Positions 53,712 to 62,754 are shown, counted from the first letter of the stretch. The stretch is 64,000 nucleotides of DNA from Jatrophihabitans endophyticus (GCF_900129455.1 NZ_FQVU01000004.1:186001-250000), one strand, 5' to 3'. Notes: generated by a model not told the origin, from the sequence alone. Program-made: numbers and translations.

Positions 53712-54599
53712 ATGAGACTCGAGAACAAGGTCGCGATGATCACCGGAGCCGGTTCCGGACTGGGTCGGGAGTCCTCGCGCCTGTTCGCCCGCGAAGGCGC
53801 CAAGGTCGTCGTCACGGACGTCTCGGAGAGCCGTGCGAAGGAGACCGTCGCCCGCGTGCACGAGGACGGCGGCGAGGCCATCGCCGTCAAGGCCGACGTC
53901 ACGGTCGAGGCGGAGATCGAGGCGGCGGTGCGCACCACCGTCGACACCTACGGCAAGCTCGACGTGATGTTCGCCAACGCGGGCATCCCGGCCAAGGACT
54001 TCGGGCTGACCCCGTTCGAGGACGTCACCGAGGCCGAGTGGGACGAGACCCAGGACGTCGTCCTCAAGGGCGTGTTCTTCGCCGTCAAGCACGCGGTGCG
54101 GGCGATGAAGGAGAACCCCGACGGCCCCGTCGGCGGTTCCATCATCTGCACGTCCTCCGCAGCGTCGATCGTGGGTTACCCGGGCTTCCCGCAGTACGGT
54201 GCGGCCAAGGGCGGGATCAACGCGCTGGTACGGATCTGCGCGGCGTGGGAGATCGGTCGCTACGGCATCCGCATCAACGCCATCGCGCCGACGCACGGGA
54301 TGTCGGCCAACTTCATCCTGCCCGCCGACGCGCCGGTCCTCGGCAAGTCGCACGAGGAGATGGCCGGCGAGTGGATCCCCGAGCACTCCCCGATCCCGCT
54401 CAAGCTGCCGCGCGCCCCGCGCATCCTCGACAGCGCGTACCCCGCGCTTTTCCTGGCCTCCGACGAGTCGATCTACATGTCCGGCGTGACGCTGCCGACC
54501 TGTGACGGCGGCACCCTCGCGCAGGTCGCGATCCCCTTCGGCCCGAACTGGCGCGAGAACCTGAACGAGAACGCGCGCAAGGGCGACTTCAATGGCTGA
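53712..54599 (+). CDS. Short-chain dehydrogenase/reductase (SDR)
   Basis: A Rossmann-fold enzyme of 295 residues: MITGAGSGLGRESS (TGxxxGxG), the NAG motif in VMFANAGIPAKDFG, ICTSSAASIVGYPGFPQYGAAKGG (Ser, Tyr and Lys of catalysis) and the C-terminal YMSGVTLPTCDGG. It probably oxidises an alcohol of the pathway, such as the P450 product. ATG 53712 has GAGGAGA upstream. It overlaps the ferredoxin gene by 8 bases. Confidence 0.92.
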   Translation: MRLENKVAMITGAGSGLGRESSRLFAREGAKVVVTDVSESRAKETVARVHEDGGEAIAVKADVTVEAEIEAAVRTTVDTYGKLDVMFANAGIPAKDFGLTPFEDVTEAEWDETQDVVLKGVFFAVKHAVRAMKENPDGPVGGSIICTSSAASIVGYPGFPQYGAAKGGINALVRICAAWEIGRYGIRINAIAPTHGMSANFILPADAPVLGKSHEEMAGEWIPEHSPIPLKLPRAPRILDSAYPALFLASDESIYMSGVTLPTCDGGTLAQVAIPFGPNWRENLNENARKGDFNG

Positions 54600-54816
54600 G
54601 ATCAGGGTGTTCGCCGTCGACACCGAGATCTGCGCCGGCCACGGTCGCTGCTACGCGCTGGCCCCGGAGTCGTTCGAGCCCGACGACAGCGGCTACGCCG
54701 AGCCGACCGGGCGCGACGAGTCCGGCCGTCCCCAGACCGAGATCGACCAGATCATCGGCACCTGTCCCGAAGAGGCGATCTCCGTCGCGAGCGCGCCCGT
54801 CGCATCCGAAGCCTGA
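54592..54816 (+). CDS. 3Fe-4S ferredoxin, P450 electron donor
   Basis: A protein of 74 residues. Cysteines 14, 20 and 58 (EICAGHGRC and TCPEEAI) fit the three-cysteine 3Fe-4S ferredoxins of actinobacterial P450s, with His17 at the usual fourth position. It gives electrons to the P450 encoded 15 bases downstream and would take them from a reductase such as the one at 38.4 kb. Confidence 0.93.
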   Translation: MAEIRVFAVDTEICAGHGRCYALAPESFEPDDSGYAEPTGRDESGRPQTEIDQIIGTCPEEAISVASAPVASEA

Positions 54817-54831
54817 GGAGGCTCTGCCGCG

Positions 54832-56079
54832 ATGACCGACATCTCCGACCCCGACACGGCGCCGGTGGACCTCGAACGACTGCGCCGCGAGCACGAACGC
54901 CAGTACGAGGTCTATCACCGGGTCTCGATCCAGGAGCACCTCGACGACATGGCCGACCGTCGGGAGAAGTGCCCGATCAGCTTCTCGCCCGACGGCGGCT
55001 TCTGGGTCCTCTCGCGCTACGACGACATGAGCACCGTGCTGCGCAAGAACAACCGCGGCGTCGTCAGCTTCCCGAACATCCCGGACGGCAAGCCGGCGTT
55101 CGGGCAGAAGAAGACGATCCCGATCGAGCTCGACGGCTCGGTGCACAGCCAGTACCGCAAGATCCTCGACCCGCTGTTCTCGCCCGCCCGGGTGAAGGAG
55201 CTCGAGCCGCGGATCCGGGAGGTGGCGCGTGACCTCATCGCGGGGTTCGCCGCCCGGGGCGAGTGCGACTTCGTCGAGGAGTTCGCGATGCCGTTCCCCG
55301 GCTCGATCTTCCTCGCGCTGATGGGCTGGCCGATCGAGGACACCGCGAGGATGAACGCGTGGGTCAACACGATGCTGCACGGGGTGGAGGGGGGAACGGA
55401 GGAGGAGACCCTGGCCGCACGCGGGCAGGCTGCCGGCGAGATCCGTGCGTACATGAACGAGATCATCGCCGCGCGGCGCGCCGAGCCCCAGGACGACATC
55501 ACGACCATCCTGCTGCGGGCCGAGATCGACGGTGCCCCGATCCCCGACGACGACCTCTACGACCTGTTCGTCCTGATCATGCTCGCCGGGCTCGACACGG
55601 TGCAGAGCGTCCTCGCCCAGAGCATGTCCTACTTCGCCCGGCACCAGGACACCTGGGACTCGATGTTCGCCGACCCCGCACGCATGGGCGACGCGGTCGA
55701 GGAGCTCGTCCGCTGGTGCTCGCCGGCCGGCCCCTCGCGCACGATCACCTCGGACACCCTCGCCGTCGGCGAGCTGACCCTGCCCGAGGGCGAGCGTCTC
55801 TACTGCCCGCTGAGCGCCGGCAACCGTGACCCCAAGTACTTCCCGGAGCCGGACGAGGTCCGCTTCGACCGGGACGCCAAGCCGCACCTGAGCTTCGGGC
55901 TGGGCACCCACCGGTGCGTCGGCCTGCATCTCGCCCGCACCGAGCTGCGCATCGCGTTCGAGGAGCTGCGCGAGCTCATGCCGCGCTTCGACCTGACGGC
56001 GGGCAGGGAGCCGCACGAACACGTCGGGCTCACGTGGGGCGTCGACAACGTCTGGTTGACGTTCCCCCCACGCAGCTGA
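54832..56079 (+). CDS. Cytochrome P450
   Basis: A soluble monooxygenase of 415 residues. I-helix AGLDT (252-256), ELVR of the ExxR motif in AVEELVRWCSP, and the heme loop FGLGTHRCVG with Cys362. The SMSYFARHQD and MLAGLDTVQ stretches recall the camphor/monoterpene P450 group, but this is only a similarity by eye. It likely hydroxylates a small hydrophobic substrate, with the flanking SDRs, aldehyde dehydrogenases and CoA ligase taking the product on. RBS AGGAGG precedes the ATG. A 15-bp hairpin follows the stop codon. Confidence 0.94.
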   Translation: MTDISDPDTAPVDLERLRREHERQYEVYHRVSIQEHLDDMADRREKCPISFSPDGGFWVLSRYDDMSTVLRKNNRGVVSFPNIPDGKPAFGQKKTIPIELDGSVHSQYRKILDPLFSPARVKELEPRIREVARDLIAGFAARGECDFVEEFAMPFPGSIFLALMGWPIEDTARMNAWVNTMLHGVEGGTEEETLAARGQAAGEIRAYMNEIIAARRAEPQDDITTILLRAEIDGAPIPDDDLYDLFVLIMLAGLDTVQSVLAQSMSYFARHQDTWDSMFADPARMGDAVEELVRWCSPAGPSRTITSDTLAVGELTLPEGERLYCPLSAGNRDPKYFPEPDEVRFDRDAKPHLSFGLGTHRCVGLHLARTELRIAFEELRELMPRFDLTAGREPHEHVGLTWGVDNVWLTFPPRS

Positions 56080-56089
56080 CCCGCCCGCA

Positions 56090-56124
56090 GCGGACCGCGA
56101 CGGTCGAGCACCGTCGCGGTCCGC
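56090..56124 (+). promoter_or_regulatory. Strong 15-bp hairpin inside the P450 operon
   Basis: A perfect 15-bp stem (56090-56104 with 56110-56124) has a 5-base loop. It starts 11 bases after the P450 stop and ends 26 bases before the next gene. It may reduce read-through or stabilise the SDR-ferredoxin-P450 message, giving it higher expression than the downstream genes. Confidence 0.6.
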
Positions 56125-56150
56125 GGCCACCGACCCGGCAAGGACCACGA

Positions 56151-56921
56151 ATGCCCGAAGTCCAGTTCGAGCCCGACCCCGACACGCACGTCGCCGTCAT
56201 CCGTCTCGACCGTCCCGAGGCGCGCAACGCGGTCACCGGTGACATGGCCGAGGCCATCGAAGCGGCGCTGGACACCGTCGAGGGCGACGACCGGCTGTGG
56301 GTCACCGTCGTCACCGGCACCGACGACGTGTTCTGCTCCGGCGGGGACCTGCGCGAGGTCGCCGCCGGCGACCCGCGGATGCGCACCAGGCGGGGCGGAT
56401 TCGCCGGGATCGTGCGACGCGAGCGGCGCAAGCCGCTCGTCGCCGCGGTCGAGGGACCCGCCGTCGGCGGCGGCACCGAGATCGTGCTCGCCAGCGATCT
56501 CGTGGTGGCCGGCGACGGCGCCACGTTCGGGCTCCCCGAGGTCCGCAACAGCCTGCTGGCCGCGGCCGGCGGGCTCTTCCGGCTGGGGCGGCACATCCCA
56601 CCGACCGTGGCCATGCAGTGGGCGCTGACCGGCGACTACTTCCCCGCCGCCCGGGCCTACGAGCTCGGACTGATCAACGAGGTCGTCCCGGCCGGCGACG
56701 CGCTGCGGGCGGCCCGGGAGCTGGCGGCGCGGATCTGCCGGAACGCGCCGCTGGCCGTCCAGCACTCGCGGGCCGTGATGCTCGAGGCCACCTGGCTGCC
56801 CGAGGACGAGGCGTGGCGGCGCAACACCGAGGCCATGCGCGAGCTCGGCCGCACCGCCGACTTCCACGAGGGCATGGCGGCGGCGGCCGAGAAGCGTCCC
56901 CCGAAGTGGACCGCGTCGTGA
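56151..56921 (+). CDS. Enoyl-CoA hydratase/isomerase family protein
   Basis: A crotonase protein of 256 residues: LDRPEARNAVTGDMAEAI, DVFCSGGDLREVAA (oxyanion hole), VEGPAVGGGTEIVLASDLVVA, and GLPEVRNSLLAAAGGLFRLGRHI with Glu at the second catalytic position. It acts on an unsaturated CoA ester of the pathway. ATG 56151 follows AAGGA. It is the first of an overlapping run of genes after the hairpin. Confidence 0.92.
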   Translation: MPEVQFEPDPDTHVAVIRLDRPEARNAVTGDMAEAIEAALDTVEGDDRLWVTVVTGTDDVFCSGGDLREVAAGDPRMRTRRGGFAGIVRRERRKPLVAAVEGPAVGGGTEIVLASDLVVAGDGATFGLPEVRNSLLAAAGGLFRLGRHIPPTVAMQWALTGDYFPAARAYELGLINEVVPAGDALRAARELAARICRNAPLAVQHSRAVMLEATWLPEDEAWRRNTEAMRELGRTADFHEGMAAAAEKRPPKWTAS

Positions 56922-58429
56922 CCGGACGGGCACGAGCGCAGCAGGTCGTCGTCATCGGGGTCGGCCAGCTGCGCCACAACCGCGACCGCACCGTCGACGA
57001 CGCGCGCGAGCCGATGGACCTCCTCCTGACCGCCGCCCACCGCTGCGCCGCCGACGCGGGTCTCGACCCCGCCGTGTTGCGCGAGCTCGATCTGCTCGAC
57101 GTCGTGCAGATCGTGTCGTGGAACTACCACGACGCGGCCGCCGCCGCGGCCCACCGACTCGGCGCGACCAACGCCGTGACGTCGACCAGCGGCGTCGGGG
57201 GTCACCAGCCGGTGGCGCGGCTGCTCGACCTCGCGCGGCGGCTCGGCGACGGCGAGGGCGGCCTGGCCCTGCTGGCCGGTGCCGAGGCGCAGTCCTCGCT
57301 CGACGCGCTCGCCAAGGCCGGGGTGGCCAACCCGTGGCCCCGCGACCCCGGCGGCATGCGGGAGTTCCCGCGCGAGGTCGGCGGAACCGAGCGCATGTGG
57401 GACCTCGGTCTGGTGGCGCCGATCCGCGTGTACCCGCTGTTCGAGAACCGGTTGCGCGCCGAGCTCGGGCAGAGCTTCGCCGAGTCCCAGGACTGGTCGG
57501 CCCGGCTCTACTCGGCGTTCAGCGAGATCGCGACCACCAACGACGCGGCGTGGAACCCGACGCCGGCCACCCCCGCCGAGATCCGCACCGTCGGGCCCGA
57601 CAACCGCATGATCTGCTTCCCGTACCCGCTGCGGATGAACGCCTTCGCCGGGGTCGACCAGGCGGCCGCGGTGCTGCTGGCCACCGCCGAGACGGCCGAC
57701 GCGCTCGGCGTGCCCGCGCACCGACGGATCGCCGTCGTCGCCGGCGCCGAGGCCGCCGACAGCGAGGACGTCCTCGACCGTCCCGGCTTCGGTGCGTCGC
57801 CGGGACTGGACGCGGTGCTGGACCGTGCGCTCGCGCGGGCGGGCCGCGACGTCGCCGACCTCGACGTGATCGACCTGTACAGCTGCTTCCCGGTCGTGCC
57901 CAAGCTCGCCGCCCTGCACCTCGACGCCACCGACCGCCCGGTCACGGCGACCGGCGGGCTGTCCTCGTTCGGCGGCCCGCACAACGACTACTCGACCCAT
58001 GCGCTCGTCGCCACCGTCCGCGCGTTGCGGGCCGCCAGCGGCACCGGCCTGGTGTACGCGAACGGGGAGTACCTGACCCGGCACGCCGCCGTCGTGCTGT
58101 CCTCCGACGTCACCGCGACCGGCGCGCCGGTCGTGGACCCGGTGGACCCGGCGCCGCCCGGTCCCGCGGCGCCGGCCTACCTCGACGGGTACACCGGGGC
58201 GGTCACGGTCGAGACGTACACCGTCGAGTACGACCGGACCGGCGAGCCCGCGCGGGCCTACGTCGTGGCGCGCACCCCGCGCGGCGAGCGCACGGCGGCC
58301 CGGGCGTCGCGCGCCGACGCTCACACCCTCGCGATGCTGGTCGACGAGGACGTCGAACCGGTCGGCCGCGGTGGCTCGGTCGTCGCCGTGGACGGCCGGC
58401 GCACCTTCGTCGCGGACCGGAGCGCGTGA
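56918..58429 (+). CDS. Thiolase-fold protein of the acetyl-CoA acetyltransferase-like group, no nucleophilic Cys seen
   Basis: A protein of 503 residues with a thiolase-like core (VVIGVGQLRHNR, SWNYHDAAAAAAHRLGATNAV). At the position of the catalytic CxS the sequence is TSTSGVGGHQP, with no cysteine. Later it carries DLYSCFPVVPKLAA and TGGLSSFGGPHNDYSTHAL, motifs I recall from a long thiolase-like group found beside acyl-CoA synthetases in mycobacteria. An additional C-terminal domain (~395-503) with VTVETYTVEYDRTGEPARAYVVAR resembles an OB-fold extension. Function is uncertain. It overlaps the hydratase (GTGA) and the ligase (TGATG). Confidence 0.75.
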   Translation: MTGRARAQQVVVIGVGQLRHNRDRTVDDAREPMDLLLTAAHRCAADAGLDPAVLRELDLLDVVQIVSWNYHDAAAAAAHRLGATNAVTSTSGVGGHQPVARLLDLARRLGDGEGGLALLAGAEAQSSLDALAKAGVANPWPRDPGGMREFPREVGGTERMWDLGLVAPIRVYPLFENRLRAELGQSFAESQDWSARLYSAFSEIATTNDAAWNPTPATPAEIRTVGPDNRMICFPYPLRMNAFAGVDQAAAVLLATAETADALGVPAHRRIAVVAGAEAADSEDVLDRPGFGASPGLDAVLDRALARAGRDVADLDVIDLYSCFPVVPKLAALHLDATDRPVTATGGLSSFGGPHNDYSTHALVATVRALRAASGTGLVYANGEYLTRHAAVVLSSDVTATGAPVVDPVDPAPPGPAAPAYLDGYTGAVTVETYTVEYDRTGEPARAYVVARTPRGERTAARASRADAHTLAMLVDEDVEPVGRGGSVVAVDGRRTFVADRSA

Positions 58430-60075
58430 TGGAAGGCGATGCGCGGGACTTCGGCTTCCTGCAGGTGTGGGACGCGGTCGCCGCCGCCGTGGGCACGCGC
58501 GAGTGCGTGGTGCAGGGCGATCGTCGCTCGACCTGGGACGAGACCGCCGAGCGCAGCCGACGTCTCGGCTGGTGGCTGACCGGCCAGGGGTTCGGTGCCC
58601 GTGGCGAGGTGGCGTCGTGGGAGTCGCCCAACGACACGGTGGGCATCCTGCTGCGCAACCGCGCCGAGTTCCTGGAGACCACCCTCGGCTGCTACCGGGC
58701 GCGCTGCGCGCCCTTCAACGTCAACTACCGCTACACCGGCGAGGAGGTCGCCTACCTGCTGCGTGACGCCGGCGCCGCCGTCCTCGTCTACCAGCGCGAG
58801 TTCGCCGCCGTCGTCGCGGACGCGGTCGGCCGGCTCGCGGACCCGCCCCGGCTGGTCCTGGTCGAGGACGGCTCGCCGACCGAACCGGCGGCCGCCTCGG
58901 TCGAGTTCGAGCAGGCGCTGTCCGACGCGGTCCGCCCGTCGGTCGAACCGGTGCCCAGCCCGGATGACGTGCACGTGCTCTACACCGGCGGCACCACCGG
59001 CATGCCGAAGGGCGTCATGTGGCCGCTGCGCGAGCTGGTGAGCGGGGCCACCGGCGCCGTGGTGGCCTCGCCGGCCGCCGCTGCGACGAAGGCTCCGGGG
59101 CGTGGCTGGCTGCGCGCGTTGCCGGCGCCCCCGCTGATGCACGGCGCCGCGCTGTGGTTCGCCTACAACGCGTGGACGCGCGGGGCGACCATCGTGCTCG
59201 ACCCCATCGTCGACCGCTTCGACGCCGACCAGGCGGTCGCGCTGATGCGGGCGGAGTCGGTGACCTGGCTGGCCGTGGTCGGCGACGTCTTCGCCACCCC
59301 GCTGGTGGCTGCCCTCGACCGCGCCGCGGCCGACGGCGGCGTGCCCGCCGCGCTGTCCTACGTCTTCTCCAGCGGGGCCGCGCTGGGCGAGACGGCCTGG
59401 AACGGCCTGCTGCGCCACTACCCGAGCCTGGCCGTCGTCAACGCGCTCGGCTCGTCCGAGACCGGGCCGCAGGCCTTCCAGACCGGCGCGGACCGGACCG
59501 CGGCGTTCCGTCCCGGGCCGGACACGGTCGTCGTCAGCGAGGACCATCGGCGCATCCTCGGCGCACACGACCCGGGCGTGGGCTGGCTGTCCAACGGCGG
59601 GACGCTGCCGCGCGGCTACCTCGGCGACCGGGCGCGCACCGAGCAGACCTTCCGCGAGGTCGGCGGCCGTCGCGTCGCGGTGTCGGGGGACCGGGCCGCC
59701 GTCGCCGCCGACGGTGCCGTCACCTTCCTCGGCCGCGCGTCGAACGTCATCAACACCGGCGGCGAGAAGGTGTACGCCGAGGAGGTCGAGGGTGCGCTCG
59801 CGCGGCATCCGGCCGTGGCCGACGCCGTGGTGGTGGGCCGACCCAGCGAGCGGTGGGGCCACGAGGTCGTCGCGCTGGTGGCGGTGTCGCTCGACGTGGA
59901 CGACGCCGAGCTCAAGCAGTTCTGCGCCCGGGACCTCGCCGGCTACAAGATCCCCAAGGCCTTCCTGCGGGTGCCGGCGATCCGTCGCGCGCCGAACGGG
60001 AAGGTGGACTACACGTGGGCACGCGAACACGCGACGGGTGAGCCGTCGCCGCGAACACAGGAGGTCGAGCGGTGA
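58429..60075 (+). CDS. Acyl-CoA synthetase (AMP-dependent CoA ligase)
   Basis: An adenylate-forming enzyme of 548 residues: P-loop YTGGTTGMPKGVMW, ALGSSETGPQ (A5), DRAAVAADGAVTFLGRASNVINTGGEKVYAEEVE (A7-A8) and the catalytic Lys in PNGKVDY (A10). It activates the carboxylic acid made by the oxidation steps to its CoA thioester. It starts inside the stop of the thiolase-like gene and overlaps the small Cys protein by 4 bases. Confidence 0.93.
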   Translation: MEGDARDFGFLQVWDAVAAAVGTRECVVQGDRRSTWDETAERSRRLGWWLTGQGFGARGEVASWESPNDTVGILLRNRAEFLETTLGCYRARCAPFNVNYRYTGEEVAYLLRDAGAAVLVYQREFAAVVADAVGRLADPPRLVLVEDGSPTEPAAASVEFEQALSDAVRPSVEPVPSPDDVHVLYTGGTTGMPKGVMWPLRELVSGATGAVVASPAAAATKAPGRGWLRALPAPPLMHGAALWFAYNAWTRGATIVLDPIVDRFDADQAVALMRAESVTWLAVVGDVFATPLVAALDRAAADGGVPAALSYVFSSGAALGETAWNGLLRHYPSLAVVNALGSSETGPQAFQTGADRTAAFRPGPDTVVVSEDHRRILGAHDPGVGWLSNGGTLPRGYLGDRARTEQTFREVGGRRVAVSGDRAAVAADGAVTFLGRASNVINTGGEKVYAEEVEGALARHPAVADAVVVGRPSERWGHEVVALVAVSLDVDDAELKQFCARDLAGYKIPKAFLRVPAIRRAPNGKVDYTWAREHATGEPSPRTQEVER

Positions 60076-60380
60076 AGGTCGCAGTGGGCCAGCGGTTGGC
60101 GAGCACGGTGTGCGACACCGAGGTCATCGTGCTGAAGACGACCGGCGCGGAGGTCGCCCTGCGCTGCGGGGGCGCGGCCATGACGGACGCCGGCGGCGAC
60201 GCGGCGCACGCCGGCCCCGGGGTGACGCCGGACGGCGACGGGACGCTGGTCGGCAAGCGGTACGTCGACCCCGGCCAGAGCGTCGAGCTGCTGTGCACCA
60301 AGCCCGGCGCCGGTGCGTTGAGCATCGGCGACGAGCCCCTCGTCATCAAGGCGGCCAACGCGTTGCCGTCCTCGGACTGA
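60072..60380 (+). CDS. Small cysteine-containing protein of unknown function
   Basis: A protein of 102 residues with no signal peptide. Cysteines at 14 (STVCDTEVIVLK), 32 (ALRCGGAAM) and 75 (ELLCTKPGAG) are spaced like a partial metal site, and GTLVGKRYVDPGQSVELLCTKPG and KAANALPSSD look like ordered conserved stretches. Similar small proteins sit beside acyl-CoA synthetases in mycobacteria by recollection. I do not recognise a function. It is coupled to the ligase gene (GTGA) and precedes an aldehyde dehydrogenase. Confidence 0.6.
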   Translation: MKVAVGQRLASTVCDTEVIVLKTTGAEVALRCGGAAMTDAGGDAAHAGPGVTPDGDGTLVGKRYVDPGQSVELLCTKPGAGALSIGDEPLVIKAANALPSSD

Positions 60381-60394
60381 AGGAAGGTCGACCA

Positions 60395-61801
60395 GTGACC
60401 TCGGTGGAGACCGATCGGATCGAACTGATCAACCCGGCGACGGAGGAACGCCTCGGCGAGGTGCCGGCCGCCGGCGCGGCGGAGGTGGACGCCGCCGTCC
60501 GCACGGCGCGGACCGCGCTGACGGATCCGGCGTGGGCGTCGCTCGGCCCGGCCGAGCGAGCCGGCTTGCTGCGGGCCCTCGCCGACGTCCTGCACGGGCG
60601 CATGGACGAGCTCGCCGAGCTGATCACCCGGCAGAACGGCATGCCGCTGAAGATGGTCCGCTGGGGCAACGTGTGGGGCCCCATCGCGGCCTACCGCTAC
60701 TACGCCGACCTCGTCGAGTCGATGGCCTTCGAGACGCTGCGCGAGTCGGCCTACGGCCGCACGCTCGTGCGCCGCGAGCCCGTCGGGGTCGTCGGGGTCA
60801 TCGCGCCGTGGAACGGGCCGCAGGTGCTCGCGGCGTGGAAGCTGGCGCCCGCGCTCGCCGCCGGCTGCACGGCGGTGCTGAAGCCGGCGCCCGAGACCAG
60901 CCTGGACGCGCTGCTGCTCGCCGAGGCGTTCGAGCAGGCCGGCTTCCCACCCGGGGTGTTCACCGTCGTCACCGGCGGTCGGGAGACCGGCGAGCTGCTG
61001 GTCGACCACCTCCACGTCGCCAAGATCGCCTTCACCGGCAGCACCGCCGCGGGCAGGGCGATCGCCGCCCGCGCCGGGGCCCAGCTCAAGTCCGTCGTGC
61101 TGGAGCTCGGCGGCAAGAGCGCGGCGATCCTGCTCGACGACGCGGACGTCGCCGGTTTCGCCGACCAGGTCGTGCGGCTGTGCAGTCCGAACTCGGGGCA
61201 GGTCTGCTACTCCTGCACCCGCATCCTGGCGCCCTCGTCCCGCTACGACGAGGTCGTCGACGTCGTCGTCGAGTCGATGCGCGGCGCGCACGTCGGCGAT
61301 CCGCTGGAGCGCGCCACCAACTTCGGCCCGCTCGTCAGCGCGCGACAACGCGCCCGGGTCGAGGGCTACATCGCCACGGGGCAGGCCGAGGGCGCGGACC
61401 TCGTGAGCGGCGGCGGCCGGCCGGCCGACCTCGGGCGCGGCTACTTCGTCGAGCCGACCGTGTTCCGCAACGTGGACAACGGCATGCGCATCGCCCAGGA
61501 GGAGATCTTCGGCCCGGTGCTGTCGGTCATCTCCTACGACGACACCGACGACGCCGTGCGCATTGCCAACGACTCGGAGTACGGGCTCGGTGGTGCCGTG
61601 TTCACGGCCGATCCCGAGCGAGGCCTGGCCGTCGCGCGGCGCATCGAGACCGGCTCGATCGGCATCAACGGCTACGAGATCGCGATGGACGCGCCCTTCG
61701 GCGGCTACAAGAGCAGCGGCCTGGGGCGCGAGCTCGGGCCCGAGGGCATCGAGCCCTACCTCGAGACCAAGTCCATCTACAACCCACCGGAGGCATCGTG
61801 A
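60395..61801 (+). CDS. Aldehyde dehydrogenase (second copy)
   Basis: An enzyme of 468 residues with VLELGGKSAAIL (Glu) and NSGQVCYSCTR with nucleophile Cys271. FTGSTAAGRAIA binds the cofactor; EEIFGPVLSVISY and GGYKSSGLGRELG close the family pattern. It probably oxidises the aldehyde produced by the mycofactocin-type SDR that follows. GTG 60395 has AAGGAAGG upstream, and its stop overlaps the SDR start (GTGA). Confidence 0.93.
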   Translation: MTSVETDRIELINPATEERLGEVPAAGAAEVDAAVRTARTALTDPAWASLGPAERAGLLRALADVLHGRMDELAELITRQNGMPLKMVRWGNVWGPIAAYRYYADLVESMAFETLRESAYGRTLVRREPVGVVGVIAPWNGPQVLAAWKLAPALAAGCTAVLKPAPETSLDALLLAEAFEQAGFPPGVFTVVTGGRETGELLVDHLHVAKIAFTGSTAAGRAIAARAGAQLKSVVLELGGKSAAILLDDADVAGFADQVVRLCSPNSGQVCYSCTRILAPSSRYDEVVDVVVESMRGAHVGDPLERATNFGPLVSARQRARVEGYIATGQAEGADLVSGGGRPADLGRGYFVEPTVFRNVDNGMRIAQEEIFGPVLSVISYDDTDDAVRIANDSEYGLGGAVFTADPERGLAVARRIETGSIGINGYEIAMDAPFGGYKSSGLGRELGPEGIEPYLETKSIYNPPEAS

Positions 61802-62667
61802 CCGCGCCCGCCGACGGCACCGTCGGACCCGTCGGCGATCGGGACGGCTGGGCCGGCAAGGTCGCGCTGATCACGGGCGCGGCGCGCGGGCAGGGTCGCT
61901 CGCACGCGCTCGCGCTCGCCGCCCGTGGCGTCGACGTCGTGGCCGTCGACATCTGCGAGCAGATCGAGACGGTGCCGTACCCCTTGGCCACCAAGGACGA
62001 CCTCGAGCAGACCGCCGCCGACGTCGAGCGCGCCGGCGCACGCTGCCTGCCGGTGGTCGCCGACGTCCGGGATCGCTCCCTGCTGCTCGACGCGGTCGAG
62101 CGGGCGCGGGCGAGCTTCGGTCGCCTCGACATCGCCGTCGCCAACGCCGGTGTCGCGCAGGGATACCGCGACGACGACGGCACGACCCCGGAACAGCAGT
62201 GGTCGGACTATCTCGCGGTCAACCTCACGGGGGTCTGGAACACGGTGACCGCCTGCGCGCCCGCGATCGTGGACGGCGGCCGCGGCGGGTCGATCATCCT
62301 GATCAACTCGACCTCCGGCATCAAGAGCATGTCGCGTGGCGAGGCCCGCAGCGACGCCTACACCGCAGCCAAGCACGGTGGCGTCGGGCTGATGAAGGCC
62401 TACGCGATCGAGCTGGGGCCCGTCGGCGTGCGGGTGAACGCCGTGCATCCCACGGCGGTGGCGACGCCGATGACCGAGAACGACGCCATGCGGGCCTGGG
62501 TCGAGCGCAACGTCGACCGGGTGGCCAACGGGTTCCGGGACGCGATGCACGTGGGGCGGGTCCAGCCGGCCGACATCACCGAGGCGGTGCTCTGGCTGGC
62601 GTCGGACGCCTCCCGGTACGTCACCGGGGTCAGCCTGCCCGTGGATGCCGGTTTCACGATCGTCTGA
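61798..62667 (+). CDS. Mycofactocin-coupled SDR family oxidoreductase
   Basis: A protein of 289 residues with the insertion that marks the mycofactocin-dependent SDR group: ITGAARGQGRSHALALAARGVDVVAVDICEQIETVPYPLATKDDLEQT. Catalytic residues are NSTSG, YTAAKHGG. These enzymes keep a tightly bound nicotinamide and pass electrons to the redox peptide mycofactocin rather than exchanging NAD freely (known for the family). The host therefore probably encodes mycofactocin biosynthesis elsewhere. It would oxidise an alcohol in this pathway. Last gene of the overlapping run. Confidence 0.9.
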   Translation: MTAPADGTVGPVGDRDGWAGKVALITGAARGQGRSHALALAARGVDVVAVDICEQIETVPYPLATKDDLEQTAADVERAGARCLPVVADVRDRSLLLDAVERARASFGRLDIAVANAGVAQGYRDDDGTTPEQQWSDYLAVNLTGVWNTVTACAPAIVDGGRGGSIILINSTSGIKSMSRGEARSDAYTAAKHGGVGLMKAYAIELGPVGVRVNAVHPTAVATPMTENDAMRAWVERNVDRVANGFRDAMHVGRVQPADITEAVLWLASDASRYVTGVSLPVDAGFTIV

Positions 62668-62671
62668 GCAC

Positions 62672-62700
62672 TTATTAAACTTACAAAGATTAGCTAGAAT
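62672..62700 (+). promoter_or_regulatory. TTRYAAAGATTRSS box and -10 before the acyl-CoA dehydrogenase genes
   Basis: TTACAAAGATTAGC (62681-62694) is a full match; a left half TTATTA (62672-62677) makes the 15-base repeat. A -10-like TAGAAT (62695-62700) follows immediately, so a bound regulator would cover the promoter. The first gene starts at 62755. Confidence 0.7.
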
Positions 62701-62754
62701 ACGTAGGCCGCGTCCGACCGTTCGCGGCCATCGCGGACGATCGGTGGAGGCGAC

